In this document: one piece after another, positions 1 through 10,995 of the stretch | How the letters are laid out: the number at the start of each line of letters is the position of its first letter | Position numbering within the stretch: position 1 is the stretch's first letter | NCBI GenBank assembly: GCA_030435675.1 | Contig: CM059622.1 | Coordinates: forward strand, 15,872,001-15,936,000 | Source of the DNA: Steinernema hermaphroditum | Taxonomy: Eukaryota > Nematoda > Chromadorea > Rhabditida > Steinernematidae | Reading direction: 5' to 3' | Length of the DNA: 64,000 nucleotides | The notes under the pieces: model-generated | Seen by the model: only the letters and a program-made list of their open reading frames with translations | The model's database searches: none | Told to the model about the DNA's origin: nothing | Translations under genes and position numbers: made by a program

Positions 1-242
1 TCGTCGCCATTCTCTTTGCCGTCGACATGTCCTTCATGGACGTCCTCGTCGAAATCATCATAATTTGCTTCCCTGTCCAAGCCAGCTTCAATAGCCTGAT
101 CGTCATATTCACCATAAGGCCATACAGGGAAGCGCTCCGCTTCAGAGTGACCAAGTACCAGGCCAGGGTCACAAACTCGAAGTTCGAATTGTCGTCCGTT
201 TCCAGGACGAGAACCTGTAGTACCGTACAGCCATCATCTTGA
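1..242 (+). CDS. C-terminal end of a serpentine (Srh/Str-type) chemoreceptor, cut by the window edge
   Basis: The reading frame is already open at base 3 and ends with TGA at 240-242. The visible part covers the last transmembrane helix, the IRPYREALR motif typical of the Srh/Str superfamily end, and a Ser/Thr-rich cytoplasmic tail. It is nearly identical over its last 70 residues to the full-length receptor on the minus strand at 23486-24472, with a handful of substitutions in the helix. The downstream non-coding DNA also matches the flank of that gene, so this is one arm of an inverted duplication. Ligand is unknown; such receptors normally sit in chemosensory cilia. The 5' part lies outside the window, so I cannot say whether this copy is intact. 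Confidence 0.85.
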   Translation, partial: VAILFAVDMSFMDVLVEIIIICFPVQASFNSLIVIFTIRPYREALRFRVTKYQARVTNSKFELSSVSRTRTCSTVQPSS

Positions 243-648
243 TTGAATTTGATGTAGTTCCTGATCATCTGGCGATTAATAAATCATCATTGTGCGGCTT
301 GTAAATGACGCCTATCATTAAGCATCATGACAAGAAAACGCCACTTAGATGTCTATCTGACGGACAGAAACGAGTGACAATAACAAATGGTTTGAGCGAG
401 CGGAGGGGAACAGAAAAATAAACCGATTCCACAAAAGACTGCTCTACAAAATGATTGTCACTGTATGCAGAGTTTGTCTGTCAGACAGACAACGAAGTGG
501 GATTTATGTGGACAGACAAAAAACAAAATAATGCTGTGGAAAAAAAAAAGTTTTGTCATTATACTTTAGAACAACGAACAAGCTTTAGTCAGCAGGTTGC
601 TTATAGTCCGAAAAGCGATCTTCGACCATGCCCAGGCGATCTGTTTAT

Positions 649-812
649 GCGGGGAAGCGCGAACGCTGTCCCCTGACTCAAAAATTTAGCTGTTGGCCAA
701 CTCCAACTCGGAGCTGCCACACGGGTCAGCCCGGAGCGAAAGTGCAATGTCCCAGCCTCGCCATGGATTCCCCGCCTTGCTGATCGCGGGGAGATCCCAG
801 CCAGGTAAGTTT
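649..812 (-). ncRNA. U1: U1 spliceosomal snRNA, copy a
   Basis: Read on the minus strand the RNA begins AAACTTACCTGGC, the 5'-splice-site recognition sequence of U1, followed by stem I, a loop containing CATTGCACTTTCG like nematode U1, an Sm site AAATTTTTGAG and a 3' hairpin ending CGCGCTTCCCCGC. The length of 164 nt is that expected for U1. It base-pairs with 5' splice sites in the first step of cis-splicing. It carries one change (GTCAGCCCGG for GTCAGCCGGG) relative to the other copies. An upstream promoter block is present at 813-905. Confidence 0.93.
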
Positions 813-905
813 ATGAGCCGTCCAACGCTGGGCACTTATGTGGGGCGCGACCGTTCGGTTGCAACGGTGCGGTCGCTTCACTCCAGAGAAACAAAGAAAA
901 CTGCC
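813..905 (-). promoter_or_regulatory. snRNA promoter (PSE-like) of U1 copy a
   Basis: Read on the minus strand: a TTCTCTGGAGT box, then an inverted repeat GCGACCG...CGGTCGC around CCGTTGCAAC, then CCCCACATAAGTG ending about 20 nt before the U1 start. The same elements in the same spacing precede the other U1 and SL1 genes in this window, so this is most likely the proximal sequence element region bound by SNAPc. The function is inferred from position and conservation only. Confidence 0.75.
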
Positions 906-1229
906 GCATTGCATCGCAATTAAAGTTTGGGTCGTGCTGATCTGTCGATTAATAAGTTTGAATGTAGTCATATAAAGGAGGCCGATTCCTATGCATTTTA
1001 AGCCTCATGCGACACATTCCCAATCTATGGATCACAGCCAAAATCCGCGTTCATTTCAGAAGTAATGGTTCAATTCCTTAAGGACATCGTGAAAGCATTG
1101 GGGAGACGGTCGTGGTTAAGGTGAGACCGTTATTGAAACGGTATTATGCCAAAGGGACATTCGACAAATCGATAACGAACGCTGAACAAAACGTTTTATC
1201 GCATAGCTTCACAGTTCACAGCAACACAG

Positions 1230-1412
1230 TTAGATAGGACCACGGCCACTTTTCCACGGTCTGCGACGAGCTCTTCCGCTTACAAGTCCAGAAGAGGCTC
1301 CTGTGATAGTAGATAGATGGGCGGCGCCAAGGATGCCGTATGAAGTATCAAAGCTTGACACGATGCCGTTGGCGCATACAGCAAAGAAGAGGAGTATGAA
1401 ATTGAGGTTCAT
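1230..1412 (-). CDS. Small secreted protein candidate (60 aa)
   Basis: An ATG at 1412-1410 opens a 60-codon frame with a clear signal peptide: MNLNFILLFFAVCANG, then a likely cleavage region near SSFD. The mature part is short, with a Gly/Ser stretch and a basic RARRRPWK end. No known family is recognised. It faces the other small secreted candidate at 1585-2149 across a short gap, so the two could share a divergent promoter. The frame may be only the first exon; no polyadenylation signal was located. Treat as a hypothetical secreted peptide. Confidence 0.35.
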   Translation of the reverse strand: MNLNFILLFFAVCANGIVSSFDTSYGILGAAHLSTITGASSGLVSGRARRRPWKSGRGPI

Positions 1413-1584
1413 ATTCGATCTAGGTAGTGCTGATCAGTAACAAATCTCTACAAGAGTGGGAATGTACGACGGTGGACACCCTATCGACTATTCTGCAAGG
1501 AATGGACAAATTTATAATGATTATTCATTTGCATGTGTCGGATTATCGGAAAGTGGACCATCGACCTGTTATTATCCAAAGTCG

Positions 1585-2149
1585 ATGCAAAACACGTCTA
1601 TAAAAAGGAGTATCCAGACCCTAAACCGTCATTTTCTCTGGACGTCAACTATAAAGACCTTCTTGGCACTCATCCTCGTCAGCTTCTTCGCCTCCACCGT
1701 CGGTCAATTCCTAGCCGTGAATGACGCTTCACCTGATGGTATCCTCACTACCGTCCTTCCCCTCTCTAGCCTCACCTCATCTGGTCTACCAACGGATTGG
1801 TCGGCGGACTTTTGAACGAACTGGGACAAGTTTTCGGAGGTGTCCCCATTGGCGGACATCTTGTTCAGCTCGTTGTCATGAAACTCCTTGGCAATCTCCC
1901 TCTCCATCTCCTTTAATGGGGCGGAAAAGCTTCTTACTTAAAAGCTGATGTTTCCTTACAGTAATCTATGGCATCGGATATTCATGGTTCAGATCCTTTT
2001 TCCCAAAGATGCATGATGACTTTGCCAAAATGAGTGCCATATGCGATTTGATTAAAAACATGCTGAAGCTTCAGAACTGTGACCACTGTGGAGACAAACG
2101 GACTGTACACAACAATGACAATCGTGGAACAAATAAGTCCACTCAATGA
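1585..2149 (+). CDS. Small secreted or membrane-anchored protein candidate, three exons
   Basis: Proposed exons are 1585-1716, 1770-1839 and 1962-2149, giving about 129 residues. Exon 1 carries a hydrophobic core (TFLALILVSFFASTVG) about 25 residues from the ATG, so it is a signal peptide or signal anchor. Intron 1 (GTGAAT...CTCTCTAG, 53 nt) joins phase 0 to phase 0. Exon 2 encodes a glycine-rich amphipathic stretch (GLVGGLLNELGQV). Exon 3 starts after TTCCTTACAG, stays open for 62 codons and contains a CX2C-like cluster (NCDHCGD). The donor of intron 2 (GTGTCC at 1840) is weak and is the least certain point. No family is recognised. Downstream, 2150-2417 shows nothing further. Confidence 0.4.
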
Positions 2150-2417
2150 GAAAATTAGTTTCCTCGACTATAAGTATGACTTTGCTTTTCCGTTGTTTTC
2201 GTCTCTCACAGACGATCGCCATGTCCGCGCAGCCGATTAGATCCAGTTTTCGGCTGTTGATCGTCTCAGATGAAAGCGATGACTTGTGTGGTGGCCGTTT
2301 TCCATAGTGGGCGGTCTCTAACATGTCACATTATTGTACATCTGCTTGATCATCTGTGACCGTTTTTGTACTATTTAAGCAGGAGAGGTGTAGCAGAAGG
2401 CATCCTCGTCTTCAACG

Positions 2418-3610
2418 ATGTTCTCTGGGGTAAAGACGGCGGCCTTCGTGGCCTCCGCCGGCAGTGGCGTCGCCATCGTCATCAGTCTGTTTGTCATCGG
2501 AAACCTCTTCATGGAGGTGAACGACATGTACCGCGAAGTCCTCGCCGATATGGACGAATTCAAGGTATACGGTAGCCTAGTAAGTGGTTAGACAGCCTGA
2601 CCGTTTAGGTACTTTCCAACGACGCCTGGAAAGCGATGATGGCACGCAACAGAAACGCCTTCAGCTTCGACTCGATCTTCCGTCACAAGAGACAGTACGA
2701 CGCCGGAGTGACCGGAGGCACTCAGAGTCAAGGAGGCGGCTGCCAATGTGCCCGCCAGGCAAGTAGCTGCCCGGCTGGCCCGCCTGGACCACCCGGACAG
2801 CCCGGAGAACCCGGTCTTCCTGGAGAGAGAGGAAAGGACGGCAACGCTGGTCAAGCCACACAAGGAGAACAGGGTCATGGTGGTGGAGGATGCATCACCT
2901 GTCCGGCGGGACCACCCGGCCCAGGAGGACCCGATGGACCTCCAGGACCTCCAGGACCTCCTGGAAACGATGGACAGCCCGGCAACCCTGGCAATCCGGG
3001 TGCACCCGGCACTCAAGGACCTCCTGGAGACGCTGGACCGAACGGAAATCCCGGAAACGATGGACCGCCTGGAAACCCTGGAGCTCCTGGAACCCGCTCC
3101 ACAAGCAGCCCTGGCCCCGCTGGCCCGCCCGGACCTCCCGGACCTGCTGGAAACGCGGGCGCCCCTGGATCTGCCCCTGGACCTGGACCCGCTGGACCTG
3201 CCGGACCGCCTGGAGCTCCTGGTAATCCTGGAACGCCTGGACAAGATGGAGGACCTGGAGGGCCTGGAGGACCCGGACAACCTGGACACGACGCTCAGTA
3301 CTGCCCTTGCCCACCGAGAAGCGCCGGAGTCAGTGGATTCGGAGCTAGTGCTGGAGGCGGCGGAGGTGGAGCCGGAGGTGGTGGAGCTGGCGGAGGAGCT
3401 GGCGGAGGAGCTGGAGGCGGTGGCGGTGGCGGTGGACATGGTGGAGCCGGAGGTGGTGGTGCTGGAGGAGGAGGAGCTGGAGGTGGAGCCAGTGGCGGTG
3501 GCGGTGGCGGTGGCGGATATGCCGGTGGCGCCGGTGGAGGTGGACATGGCGGCGGTGGCGGAGGAGGTGCCGGTGGTGGAAACTACAAGCGCCGCAAGGC
3601 CAAGGTTTAA
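2418..3610 (+). CDS. col: Cuticle collagen with glycine-rich C-terminal extension
   Basis: Exons 2418-2564 and 2609-3610 (44-nt intron, phase 0) encode about 382 residues. Order of parts: a Col_cuticle_N domain with a hydrophobic helix (residues about 10-30), the NDAW segment, a furin-type site FRHKR, a short cysteine-bearing stretch (CQCARQ, SSC), Gly-X-Y triplets interrupted by a GGGGCITC Cys spacer and an RSTSS break, the QYCPCPPR end box, and then about 100 residues that are almost pure Gly/Ala with His and Tyr. The last part ends NYKRRKAKV. It would be secreted by hypodermis, trimerised and cross-linked into cuticle. Normal worm collagens stop soon after the YCPCPPR box, so the extension is unusual. 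AATAAA occurs near 3640. Confidence 0.93.
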
Positions 3611-3945
3611 CTTTGTGTCAGCAGTCTCTTTCCGCAGAAATAAACAAGCATTCTCCCATGCAATGTTTCATACAAATAATCTTCACATTTTTGTTCGGAA
3701 AGATAGAAAGAGTCGATCAGGTAGGACTTTACATTGGAATAGGCACATTAGAAGCAATACGGGCAATCCTCTGGAAGAGGAATAAGAATAAAATCCAAAA
3801 AAAAGAATTTGTTTATATGGTCTCTAAACTAAAATTTTGATTTTAAATGCACAGACATAGATCGTGATCATGAGCCACAAATCTGAACACCCGCAAGGGA
3901 AGGCAAGTGAAATCAATATAGATCTAACTACGCGTCGAACTGGCT

Positions 3946-6900
3946 CTACTCCGCGCCATCTTCTTCTTCGTTTTCCCAGTCCTTGTACAGGTCATCGATA
4001 TGCTGTGTGATCAGCTCAGGGTTGTAGAAGTCTCCGCGCTCGACGCTTCCAATCGTCATCGGCTCATCCTCCTCATGACCGCCATTGACCATCATCGCCC
4101 CTGTCCGCTCTTCTTCGTCATCACTCGAGTGGTTCGTCATCGGAGTTTCCTCACCAGGAAGCCTAGGGAAAGAGGCATTAAGGCCAGTAAAAGAAAGGTG
4201 TCATACTCAGTCTCGGCCTCCATGGCCTTTCGGAGGGCCCTAACGCACTCCTTGTGCTTGTAGAATCGGGCGTCGTCGAGCGCCGTGTGTCCCCAACGGT
4301 CACGGGACAAAGAGTTGACGTTGCACTTGGTGAGCAGGAACTTGAGGATGAGGAGCTGGTTCTCGCAGGCGGCCAAGTGGATGGCAGTACGCCCGTCGTA
4401 GTCGCTTAGATTCATGTCCATGCCGGTGAGGAAGAGCCTGGAACGAGACACATTAGGCCGCTCGATGAGGTCTTGGATCAAAGGCATTCTTTAGATTAGA
4501 AGTATCTCAATTCTGATGCTGAATACTTGCCGTCGGACAGTATTGAAGTCGCCATTCTTGACCGCATAGAGCAGGCTGACCACCATATCCGTGTCCTTGT
4601 TTCCCACCTTCCGACGAGGATCGATCTTGTTGCTCTCCGCGTGCAGCAGGCTGTCGTAATTGTGGAATTTGAACGTCTCTATGAGCTTCTCGCAAAAGCG
4701 TACTCCTCGACACGAATTGCCGACGTTCTCCAGTCGTGGCGACCACAAGCAGATGCCCATGAGATTAGGAACGACTACGATCATCGCGCCAGAGACGCCC
4801 GACTTGGCTGGAAGGCCGATCTTGAAGGCGAACTCGCCGCTGTAGTCGTACATTCCGCAGGAGTACATGAGCGAGAGGACGTCGCGGCACGGAAGAGGCG
4901 CGATCTCCTTCTTCTCTGTCAGCGGACACACTCCGCCGTTGGCCAGCGTGGCCGCCATGACGGCGGCGCTTTCGCAGTGCGCTTCGATGGAGCAAAGCTG
5001 GAAGTAGAAGTCGAGTTCTTCGCGGAGCGATTGGGTCTCCGGGGGGAAACATTTCTTCTCTTTCATGTAGTGAGCCAGAGCGTAGTTGCGGTCGGCCGTT
5101 TCGCGTTCGCCCAGGAAACTGAAAATCAGTTAACTATAGGGCCGATTTCGACGCAGCTCTCAGAGCATGACTTGTCTCTTAATGGAAGAACCCGGGCCTT
5201 TGCATGACCAACTTTGGATCACTCGAATTTGGGGTCAAAATTGAGGGTCTTAGATCCAAAAGTAGAAGAATCCAAGAGGAAGGTATCTAAAAGGACAAAA
5301 GGTGAGACATCCATGGGTAAGACTTTTCACTTTTGGATTGTTGATCAATTGTTTTCAAATGAAAGAACCCGGGCGGTTAGTATAGCCCTTTTTGGATCAC
5401 TTGACTTGGGATTGGGAGCTAAAAGTATAAAAGTCCAAGAGGAAGGTATCCAAACCAGAATGTATAAAAGGGTCAGACTTTGTGAGACCTCTATCGGTAG
5501 AGCTTTTACTTCTGGATCATCCCATCATCCCCCGATACCTTCATCTTGAACCGTGTGAACTCATGGCTCCAATACCTTCTTTGGACTTTTCCACTTCTGG
5601 GTCCATGTTTCGGTCCTTTGCTCAGACCCCGAGGTCCCAAATTGTAAACTTTACAATCTCATTTTCCGTTATTTAAATGCATCTATTTCAATATAACCTA
5701 CGTAGCATTGTTGAAGCCGATATATCCTCCACCAGCGATCTTTCTATAACGCGACATGACGTAGTCGAAACGGTCGGCCATCGATTCGTTGTTCTTCATG
5801 AGAGATGTGACGATGATCGCACCGGCGTTGACCAGCGGATTATGAGGTTTCCCTGAAACATTGTATACAGTAGCCATTCATGAAGTTAGCTCGCAAGCAG
5901 AGTTGTTCATGGTTAGGGTACCCAAGCCAAAAACCTGAACCCGGCAGCTCTGCTGACCAGGCGACCCTCCGATTCGGAGTACAAGATGCTGAATTAACTG
6001 GCGCAATGTTCCGGAGAATTCAAATGTCTCCGGTATACAGTACCACAGTACCATCCATGAAGTTAGCTCGCAGTATAACTTATTTGTTAAAACGGTGTGG
6101 TGTAACGCTTTCGATTCTAGAGGATTTTGCGGGGAAGCGCGAACGCTGTCCCCTGACTCAAAAATTTAGCTGTTGGCCAACTCCAACTCGGAGCTCCCAC
6201 ACGGGTCAGCCGGGAGCGAAAGTGCAATGTCCCAGCCTCGCCATGGATTCCCCGCCTTGCTGATCGCGGGGAGATCCCAGCCAGGTAAGTTTATGAGCCG
6301 TCCATCGCCGACCTTTCCTTTCCGACGTAACTGTCTAAACGCAGCGGCGCTACGTGTCTACGGCAGAGAAGGCAGAGATAGGGCAGACCGTGTCCACCAA
6401 AAAAGGTCTGGTATTGATCTTCTTCATAAAGGCGTCACTTATTGATCCTACAGCAGTTAACATTCTGCCTTAAAAGCTATTTCTTCGAGCTGTTTTTCCT
6501 CTTTCGTCATAGTTTAAAGTAGTTCTTATAGTAAAACCAATCATCATACCATTCGAGTTGAGACATATTTCGTTAAACCGGAGACCGGAGGGCTCATGGC
6601 CCACGTAGCCGTGCACCAACTCCGTTCCCAGATCAGAAGCGGCGATCGCATAGTTGAAGGCCTTCGAAATGGACTGCACACAGAATGGCGTCGTGGCGTC
6701 TCCAAGCGAGTAGCGCTGTCCGTCGATCGTGCAGATGGCCATCCCCCACTTCGTGACGTCGGCCCTGGCGAGCTGCGGGATGTAGTCGGCCACGTTGCCT
6801 CGGTTATCGTTCTTACACTGGAAAAAAAAGGTTTAAGGCGGGCTACTTATGATCTGTTACCTCTTCAAAGATCGCCTTAATCTTGCTGGTGAATTCGGCC

Positions 6901-9137
6901 CAGTTGGGGATGATCAGTTGGTTGCGAAGAGTGGTCGAGATCAAGGTGACCGAGGGGGTGACGCACCTGGATGTTCACCATTACTACCGTATACATTAAC
7001 AGCTCGCCTACTCTCGAAATTGACTCCGGTTCAGGTGGAGCCGACGGTCGCAGTGCTCGTCGTCTAAGAGCGCCTCGAAATGTTGAATCCGCTCCATGAC
7101 CTCCTTGAGACGAGGGTCGTTCTTGTGGATGCCAAAGCTCTTGAGAACCTGAAGTGACGGGTACGAACACCGTTAGGAAAACGAATGATCTTACAGAGAG
7201 AAGCTTGGCCACGGAAGCCTCATCTTTCCCTGACACTTTGAAAAGGTCGTAAATGAGATCGGCGGATGAGGGATGATGAACATCGATGGCCTGATCAAGA
7301 CCTTCAGCCGTCTTCGACATGATCTGCGCAACTGAGTCGGCATTCTGGAGGATTGAGCCGAGGACGCCAACTGAAAGGGATGTCATGCCGTGTCGAACTC
7401 TCAAATCTTCTAAATGACTGGTTAGAAATATGTCGACTTCAAAGTGGATAATGGCTTCAGGACACTACAGTAGGCTGTACCCGCACCAAGAAGCCTTCGT
7501 TTGTGGTGCTTGCTAGTATTCCTCTTTTGACATGTCCCGCAGACAGAAATGTGCTACGGTAAAGGGCAGTTAGACGGTCTGCGAAACTGATCTATTCGTA
7601 GGTGGGCAAACCTAATTTGGCCAAAATGGATAGACCGGTGATGCCTCTCCGCTAACGAAGAAAGGCTTCCAAGTGCCTAGCATGGATTAGGTCTAAGACT
7701 AGGCAAAGTGGATAGAGATCGGGTTGGAGCGAACGTCACTCCAATCAATTCCACTCCGAACGGTGAAAAGAAATGAACTCTTCGCGACAATTAGGCATAT
7801 CGTGGCAGGACCCAGTGACTAGCACGCGATTCTCGAGTGCGCCCTATTCAAATTATAATCAGATAATCCCATTCCAAGATGGTTCTCTCAAGTTTTTGTG
7901 CAGGAAGAGCGCTGATACACAACATTCTAGTAGGTCCTGGCACGATATACCTGAACGGCCAACAGTTCATATTTCTCACATCTTTGAGTTGAATTTTAAG
8001 CGGTGAAAGGCACTTTGAGGTTCGGTGCGTTCGACTCCCCTGCTCGGCCTCTATCTACAACAGCACGTTGCAGTCTGGTCGCTTCTGGAACTTGGATGGC
8101 TTCACAGGTGAGAGGTGCCTTCCGAATTCTGTCATCGAACCTTTATAACCTTTATGTTCCTACCATACTAAAATGTATGTTAATGCAGCGACGAGGATTG
8201 TTCGGAGGCTAACGTGCAGTCCTAGAGGACCTGATCCCTGGACAGCTTCCAGCACAGCACCTTGTACTTTCCTGCCCCACAGAAAGGAGTCGTTTGTAGA
8301 CTCTTGCGTCACCTCTATGCATCTCTCCACCCCGTCCTTGAGAATTTCCTCGAGGGATTGCGCGCTCCACGGGCCACACGAGACAAAAACAAACTTTTGA
8401 GTCAAATTTTGGATTATATACAGCACCTGATACACATATTCTGCTGCACAGTGGAACCATGTACTCTTATCTACCCAATTTCGAAGTCCCCATTTTGCGC
8501 GACTCTTCTTTTCCAGACGAAAAATATTGATCAGCTGCTGAGTTCGAGTGTACTCTGGCCTTTACCCACTAATCCACCGCCGACTCGGGACACAAACAGA
8601 GATCGATGACTTTAGGCGCCGTCTGTTGCATGACAATAAAGGGAGGGAAAAACATCAGGCTTTCCGCGGGGAGAGACGTCTGGTGCCGGGAAACGACATG
8701 TCATTAGCATAATGCGCGCGATGTGCCCTCTTTTTAGTGATGTGTGCAGCCCTGTCTCCATCCTTTTGACGTGAAAAAGAATGAAACTCACGGGTATGCT
8801 GCGAATAGTGCTCCTGCGAATCGACGACCTCCTGACCGCTAGAGTCCATGGATGGCAGATTGAAACGAGCCTTGGCACTTCCCGGCATGGACGGCGTCCT
8901 GAAAATGGCCGACGTGTTTAGTGCTCCCCGGGGAAGGCGCGAAGACGTCGGCGCCGTGCGGGCAGCCGCCGCCCGGCGCGCTGCAAACGCGGCCAAATGA
9001 CGAGCGAGAAGGACTGTCGCCGCGCTGCAGCAAAATCTCCGTGGGCCGCGCGCCACAATGGATTTTGTAATGTCGCGCTGCGAGGCGTTGCACTTCGACG
9101 TGACCATGACTGTGCTGGGAGCCAGACGGTTCTGCAT
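3946..9137 (-). CDS. glna: Glutaminase, mitochondrial (kidney-type), with ankyrin repeats
   Basis: Hydrolyses glutamine to glutamate and ammonia. Proposed exons, 5' to 3': 9137-8792, 7370-7195, 7148-7012, 6966-6861, 6817-6550, 5852-5702, 5118-4531, 4437-4207, 4162-3946, all joining in phase, about 739 residues. Exon 1 encodes an Arg/Ala-rich, acid-free N-terminus typical of a mitochondrial targeting peptide. Then come an EF-hand-like regulatory region, the catalytic domain with the Ser-x-x-Lys motif in [13 protein letters not shown], the [12 protein letters not shown] and [10 protein letters not shown] signatures, two ankyrin repeats ([23 protein letters not shown]) and an acidic tail. The intron 4530-4438 has a GC donor (CG|GCAAGT) and only this choice keeps the conserved [10 protein letters not shown] frame. 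The 1.4-kb first intron may hide another exon. A U1 copy lies in the intron 5853-6549. Confidence 0.9.
5185..5560. repeat. Two-copy degenerate tandem repeat inside a glutaminase intron
   Basis: Two adjacent units of roughly 185 nt share, in the same order, AGAACCCGGGC, TTTGGATCACT, CCAAGAGGAAGGTATC and a GTGAGAC block. The units differ at many positions. They lie in the intron between the exons ending at 5702 and starting at 5118 and have no open frame running through both. Most likely a local duplication of non-coding DNA. Confidence 0.6.
6129..6292 (-). ncRNA. U1: U1 snRNA copy b, lacking its promoter
   Basis: The full 164-nt U1 sequence is present with intact AAACTTACC start, Sm site AAATTTTTGAG and 3' hairpin. 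Homology to the other copies runs about 12 nt past the start (GGACGGCTCAT) and then stops: the CACATAAGTG box, the inverted repeat and the TTCTCTGGAGT box are all absent. It sits in the same orientation within a glutaminase intron. Because homology extends beyond the transcription start it is a truncated DNA duplication rather than a retroposed RNA. It is probably silent unless processed from the host intron. Confidence 0.85.
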
Positions 9138-10831
9138 AATAAACAGTTTGTGCAAAAAATGTTGTTGGATACGTGAGGTTTGCAACGTAAGATTCTATCG
9201 ATAGGCTTCAAATTCAAAGGTATGTCGAAAGGTCACAATCCCTTCAACTACTCGAAAATCTATAGCTGTGGTGTCCGAATAAGGAGAGGGTTAACTGTAC
9301 CAAAAGATTTTTAAATTTATTCGTAGTCCATTTTTGCTCTATCACCTTACACATTTCGCCTTACAAAGCGCGCTACAAAAGACATAGCATCACGAAAAGT
9401 TGCGCTCTTAAAGTGCACTTATCTGTCTAGACAGGGCCCCTAGACAGGATTGTTGCGGTATCCAAAATGTGTTCTTTACGGAGACACACCATTTTAGAGG
9501 GGCGCGCCAATCAGTCTGCAGGACATTAGCTAGTGAATCAGGACAGTGCGAAACGATGAAACGGTCTTCCTTGGCAACCGTTTTATCCTGGAAATCTAAA
9601 TAATGGGAGCCTCTGAAATGTCATTACAATAAAGGACAAGAACACTACAGTAGTCAATGAAGTAGCTCAAAATATCACAATCAGAGCTGTTTCTGTCTCG
9701 TGTCGGCCCGGGAGTCTTGGCCTCGGTCTCGGTTTGCACGGCTATGACCACAACTGTGAATCAACGAGGCAAATCACGAGCATGAGTGGTATGACCGCAT
9801 ATTCTAAGCCAATTGAGAAAGACATTGCGGATTATGAATTTCGAGAGGAATTCTAAGCCGATTGAAGCTCGCTTTCGAATCCGCTTATTGCGTATGGGAG
9901 ATCTACTCGAAAAATCGAGATCCAAAGATATTCCAGGATTAGATTATGCATCAGCATTTTACATCTTTATTCTATTCTTTCCCAGAAATTTCAAAGCCGG
10001 GTTTACGAGGTTTATCTGCTTGACCGCCCGGGTGATCAGGCGGCGTGAAGAGCCTTGAATGAAACTACGGCAATCCTGGTGTATCATGTCTTCAGGGATC
10101 CGCGGCTATCGGCAGCAGCGACAGCCAAGAGCAATCGAGAGAGAGAGAGCAACACGTCTTATTTCAAAACCGATGTTCCTTTTGGCCTATGGGCCCGAAT
10201 ACGCGAGTGTATGTCTAACTCTGAATTCGTAAACTCCGCCGCGAAACTTGCACCGACACAAAACGAGACTGATGGGAAGTGAACGCGAAAAAAAACGCGA
10301 GACACAGACGCAAAGTTTTGCAAGCCAGACAGTCTCTTTGTCTGTCGGAATACCAATCGAATTTGCACATAAGTGCAAACGCAACACGACAAAGAAACTG
10401 CGTTCTTTCGACGATGCATTATGTCCAGCCGAAACATTCAATTTCACGATAGTCTCGCCGCTTCCTCAAAACACGCATTGAGGGCTACGCGAAAACAGCA
10501 TCGAAATTGAATTCTCCGTAGTCGAGGAAGAAATTTTGAGTTCCTTCTTTAAGATGTTTTGGTGACATGGAGGAAATGTGACGTAGAGGCGAATGAAATA
10601 GGAGGATACGCCTCACCATAAACAGCCTGATGCATCATATTCTCTTGGCATCTTAAACTGAGCACTCGATATCCTGTGGACAAGAAGCAGCATTCAATTA
10701 TATTAAGTAATGTCGCAGTTTAGCCTAGATTTCCTCGCGACACGAAGAGATATGGATTTATCCTGACGTACGCGCCTTCTTGCCGGATGAAATATGAGAT
10801 TTGTGGGATTTGTTCTCCGTAAAAAGCTGCT
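9138..10831. other. Intergenic region without a recognisable gene
   Basis: Short open frames here have no signal peptide, domain or coherent splice structure. The segment holds one copy of a dispersed repeat at about 9378-9470. I see no other RNA gene or mobile element. Confidence 0.5.
9378..9470 (+). repeat. Dispersed repeat, copy 1
   Basis: The block running from CAAAAGACATAG through ACGAAAAGTTGCGCTCT, GTGCAC, TATCTGTCTAGACA to TTGCGGTATCCAAAATG is repeated with few changes at about 46688-46778. No coding potential or terminal inverted repeat is apparent. It may be a fragment of a low-copy non-autonomous element. Confidence 0.6.
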
Positions 10832-10902
10832 GCGTCTGAGGGGAATCGAACCCCTGTCGATTGCTTGGAAGGCAACCATGCTGACCATTACACCACAGAC
10901 GC
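10832..10902 (-). tRNA. trnG-UCC: tRNA-Gly (UCC)
   Basis: The 71-nt cloverleaf has acceptor arms GCGTCTG and CAGACGC, a D arm TGGTGTAATGGTCAGCA, anticodon loop CTTCCAA (anticodon TCC) and a T arm GGGGTTCGATTCCCC. All stems pair. The same gene with the flanking AAGCTGCT recurs at 60557-60627. No intron. Confidence 0.95.
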
Positions 10903-10995
10903 GGTGGAAGATGACCCATTTCTATTGTTTTTGTCCGAAGAGGAGAGGGAGATCGAAGGTAGGGGATATAAGAAAGGACATGCAGTGTCTATAGC

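Larger units (their letters stand above)
1..870 (+). repeat. Left arm of a large inverted duplication (receptor 3' end + spacer + U1 gene)
   Basis: The order receptor tail, non-coding spacer with the stretch TGTCATTATACTTTAGAAC near 557, then U1 snRNA on the opposite strand is repeated in reverse complement at about 22705-23730. Several small indels and substitutions separate the arms (for example near 440-540), so the event is not brand new. Similarity fades just upstream of the U1 promoter box. The arm may extend left beyond the window. Confidence 0.85.

Noticed and set aside
693..923. A repeatedly occurring reading frame beginning [13 protein letters not shown] (also at 6173, 14126, 22618, 50351, 59055)
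   Set aside because: It looks like a conserved protein because it recurs six times, but it is the antisense reading of the U1 snRNA gene. Conservation follows RNA stems and the Sm site, not codons.
2588..3547. Long Ser/Thr-rich frame antisense to the first collagen, and similar long frames antisense or shifted at 26726-27481, 38821-39864 and 39062-39721
   Set aside because: Gly-X-Y coding DNA is GC-rich and repetitive and leaves the other frames open. The collagen frames have the domain order, cleavage site and splice sites.
4527..5207. 226-codon frame antisense to glutaminase
   Set aside because: It overlaps the strongly conserved glutaminase catalytic exon; no independent domain.
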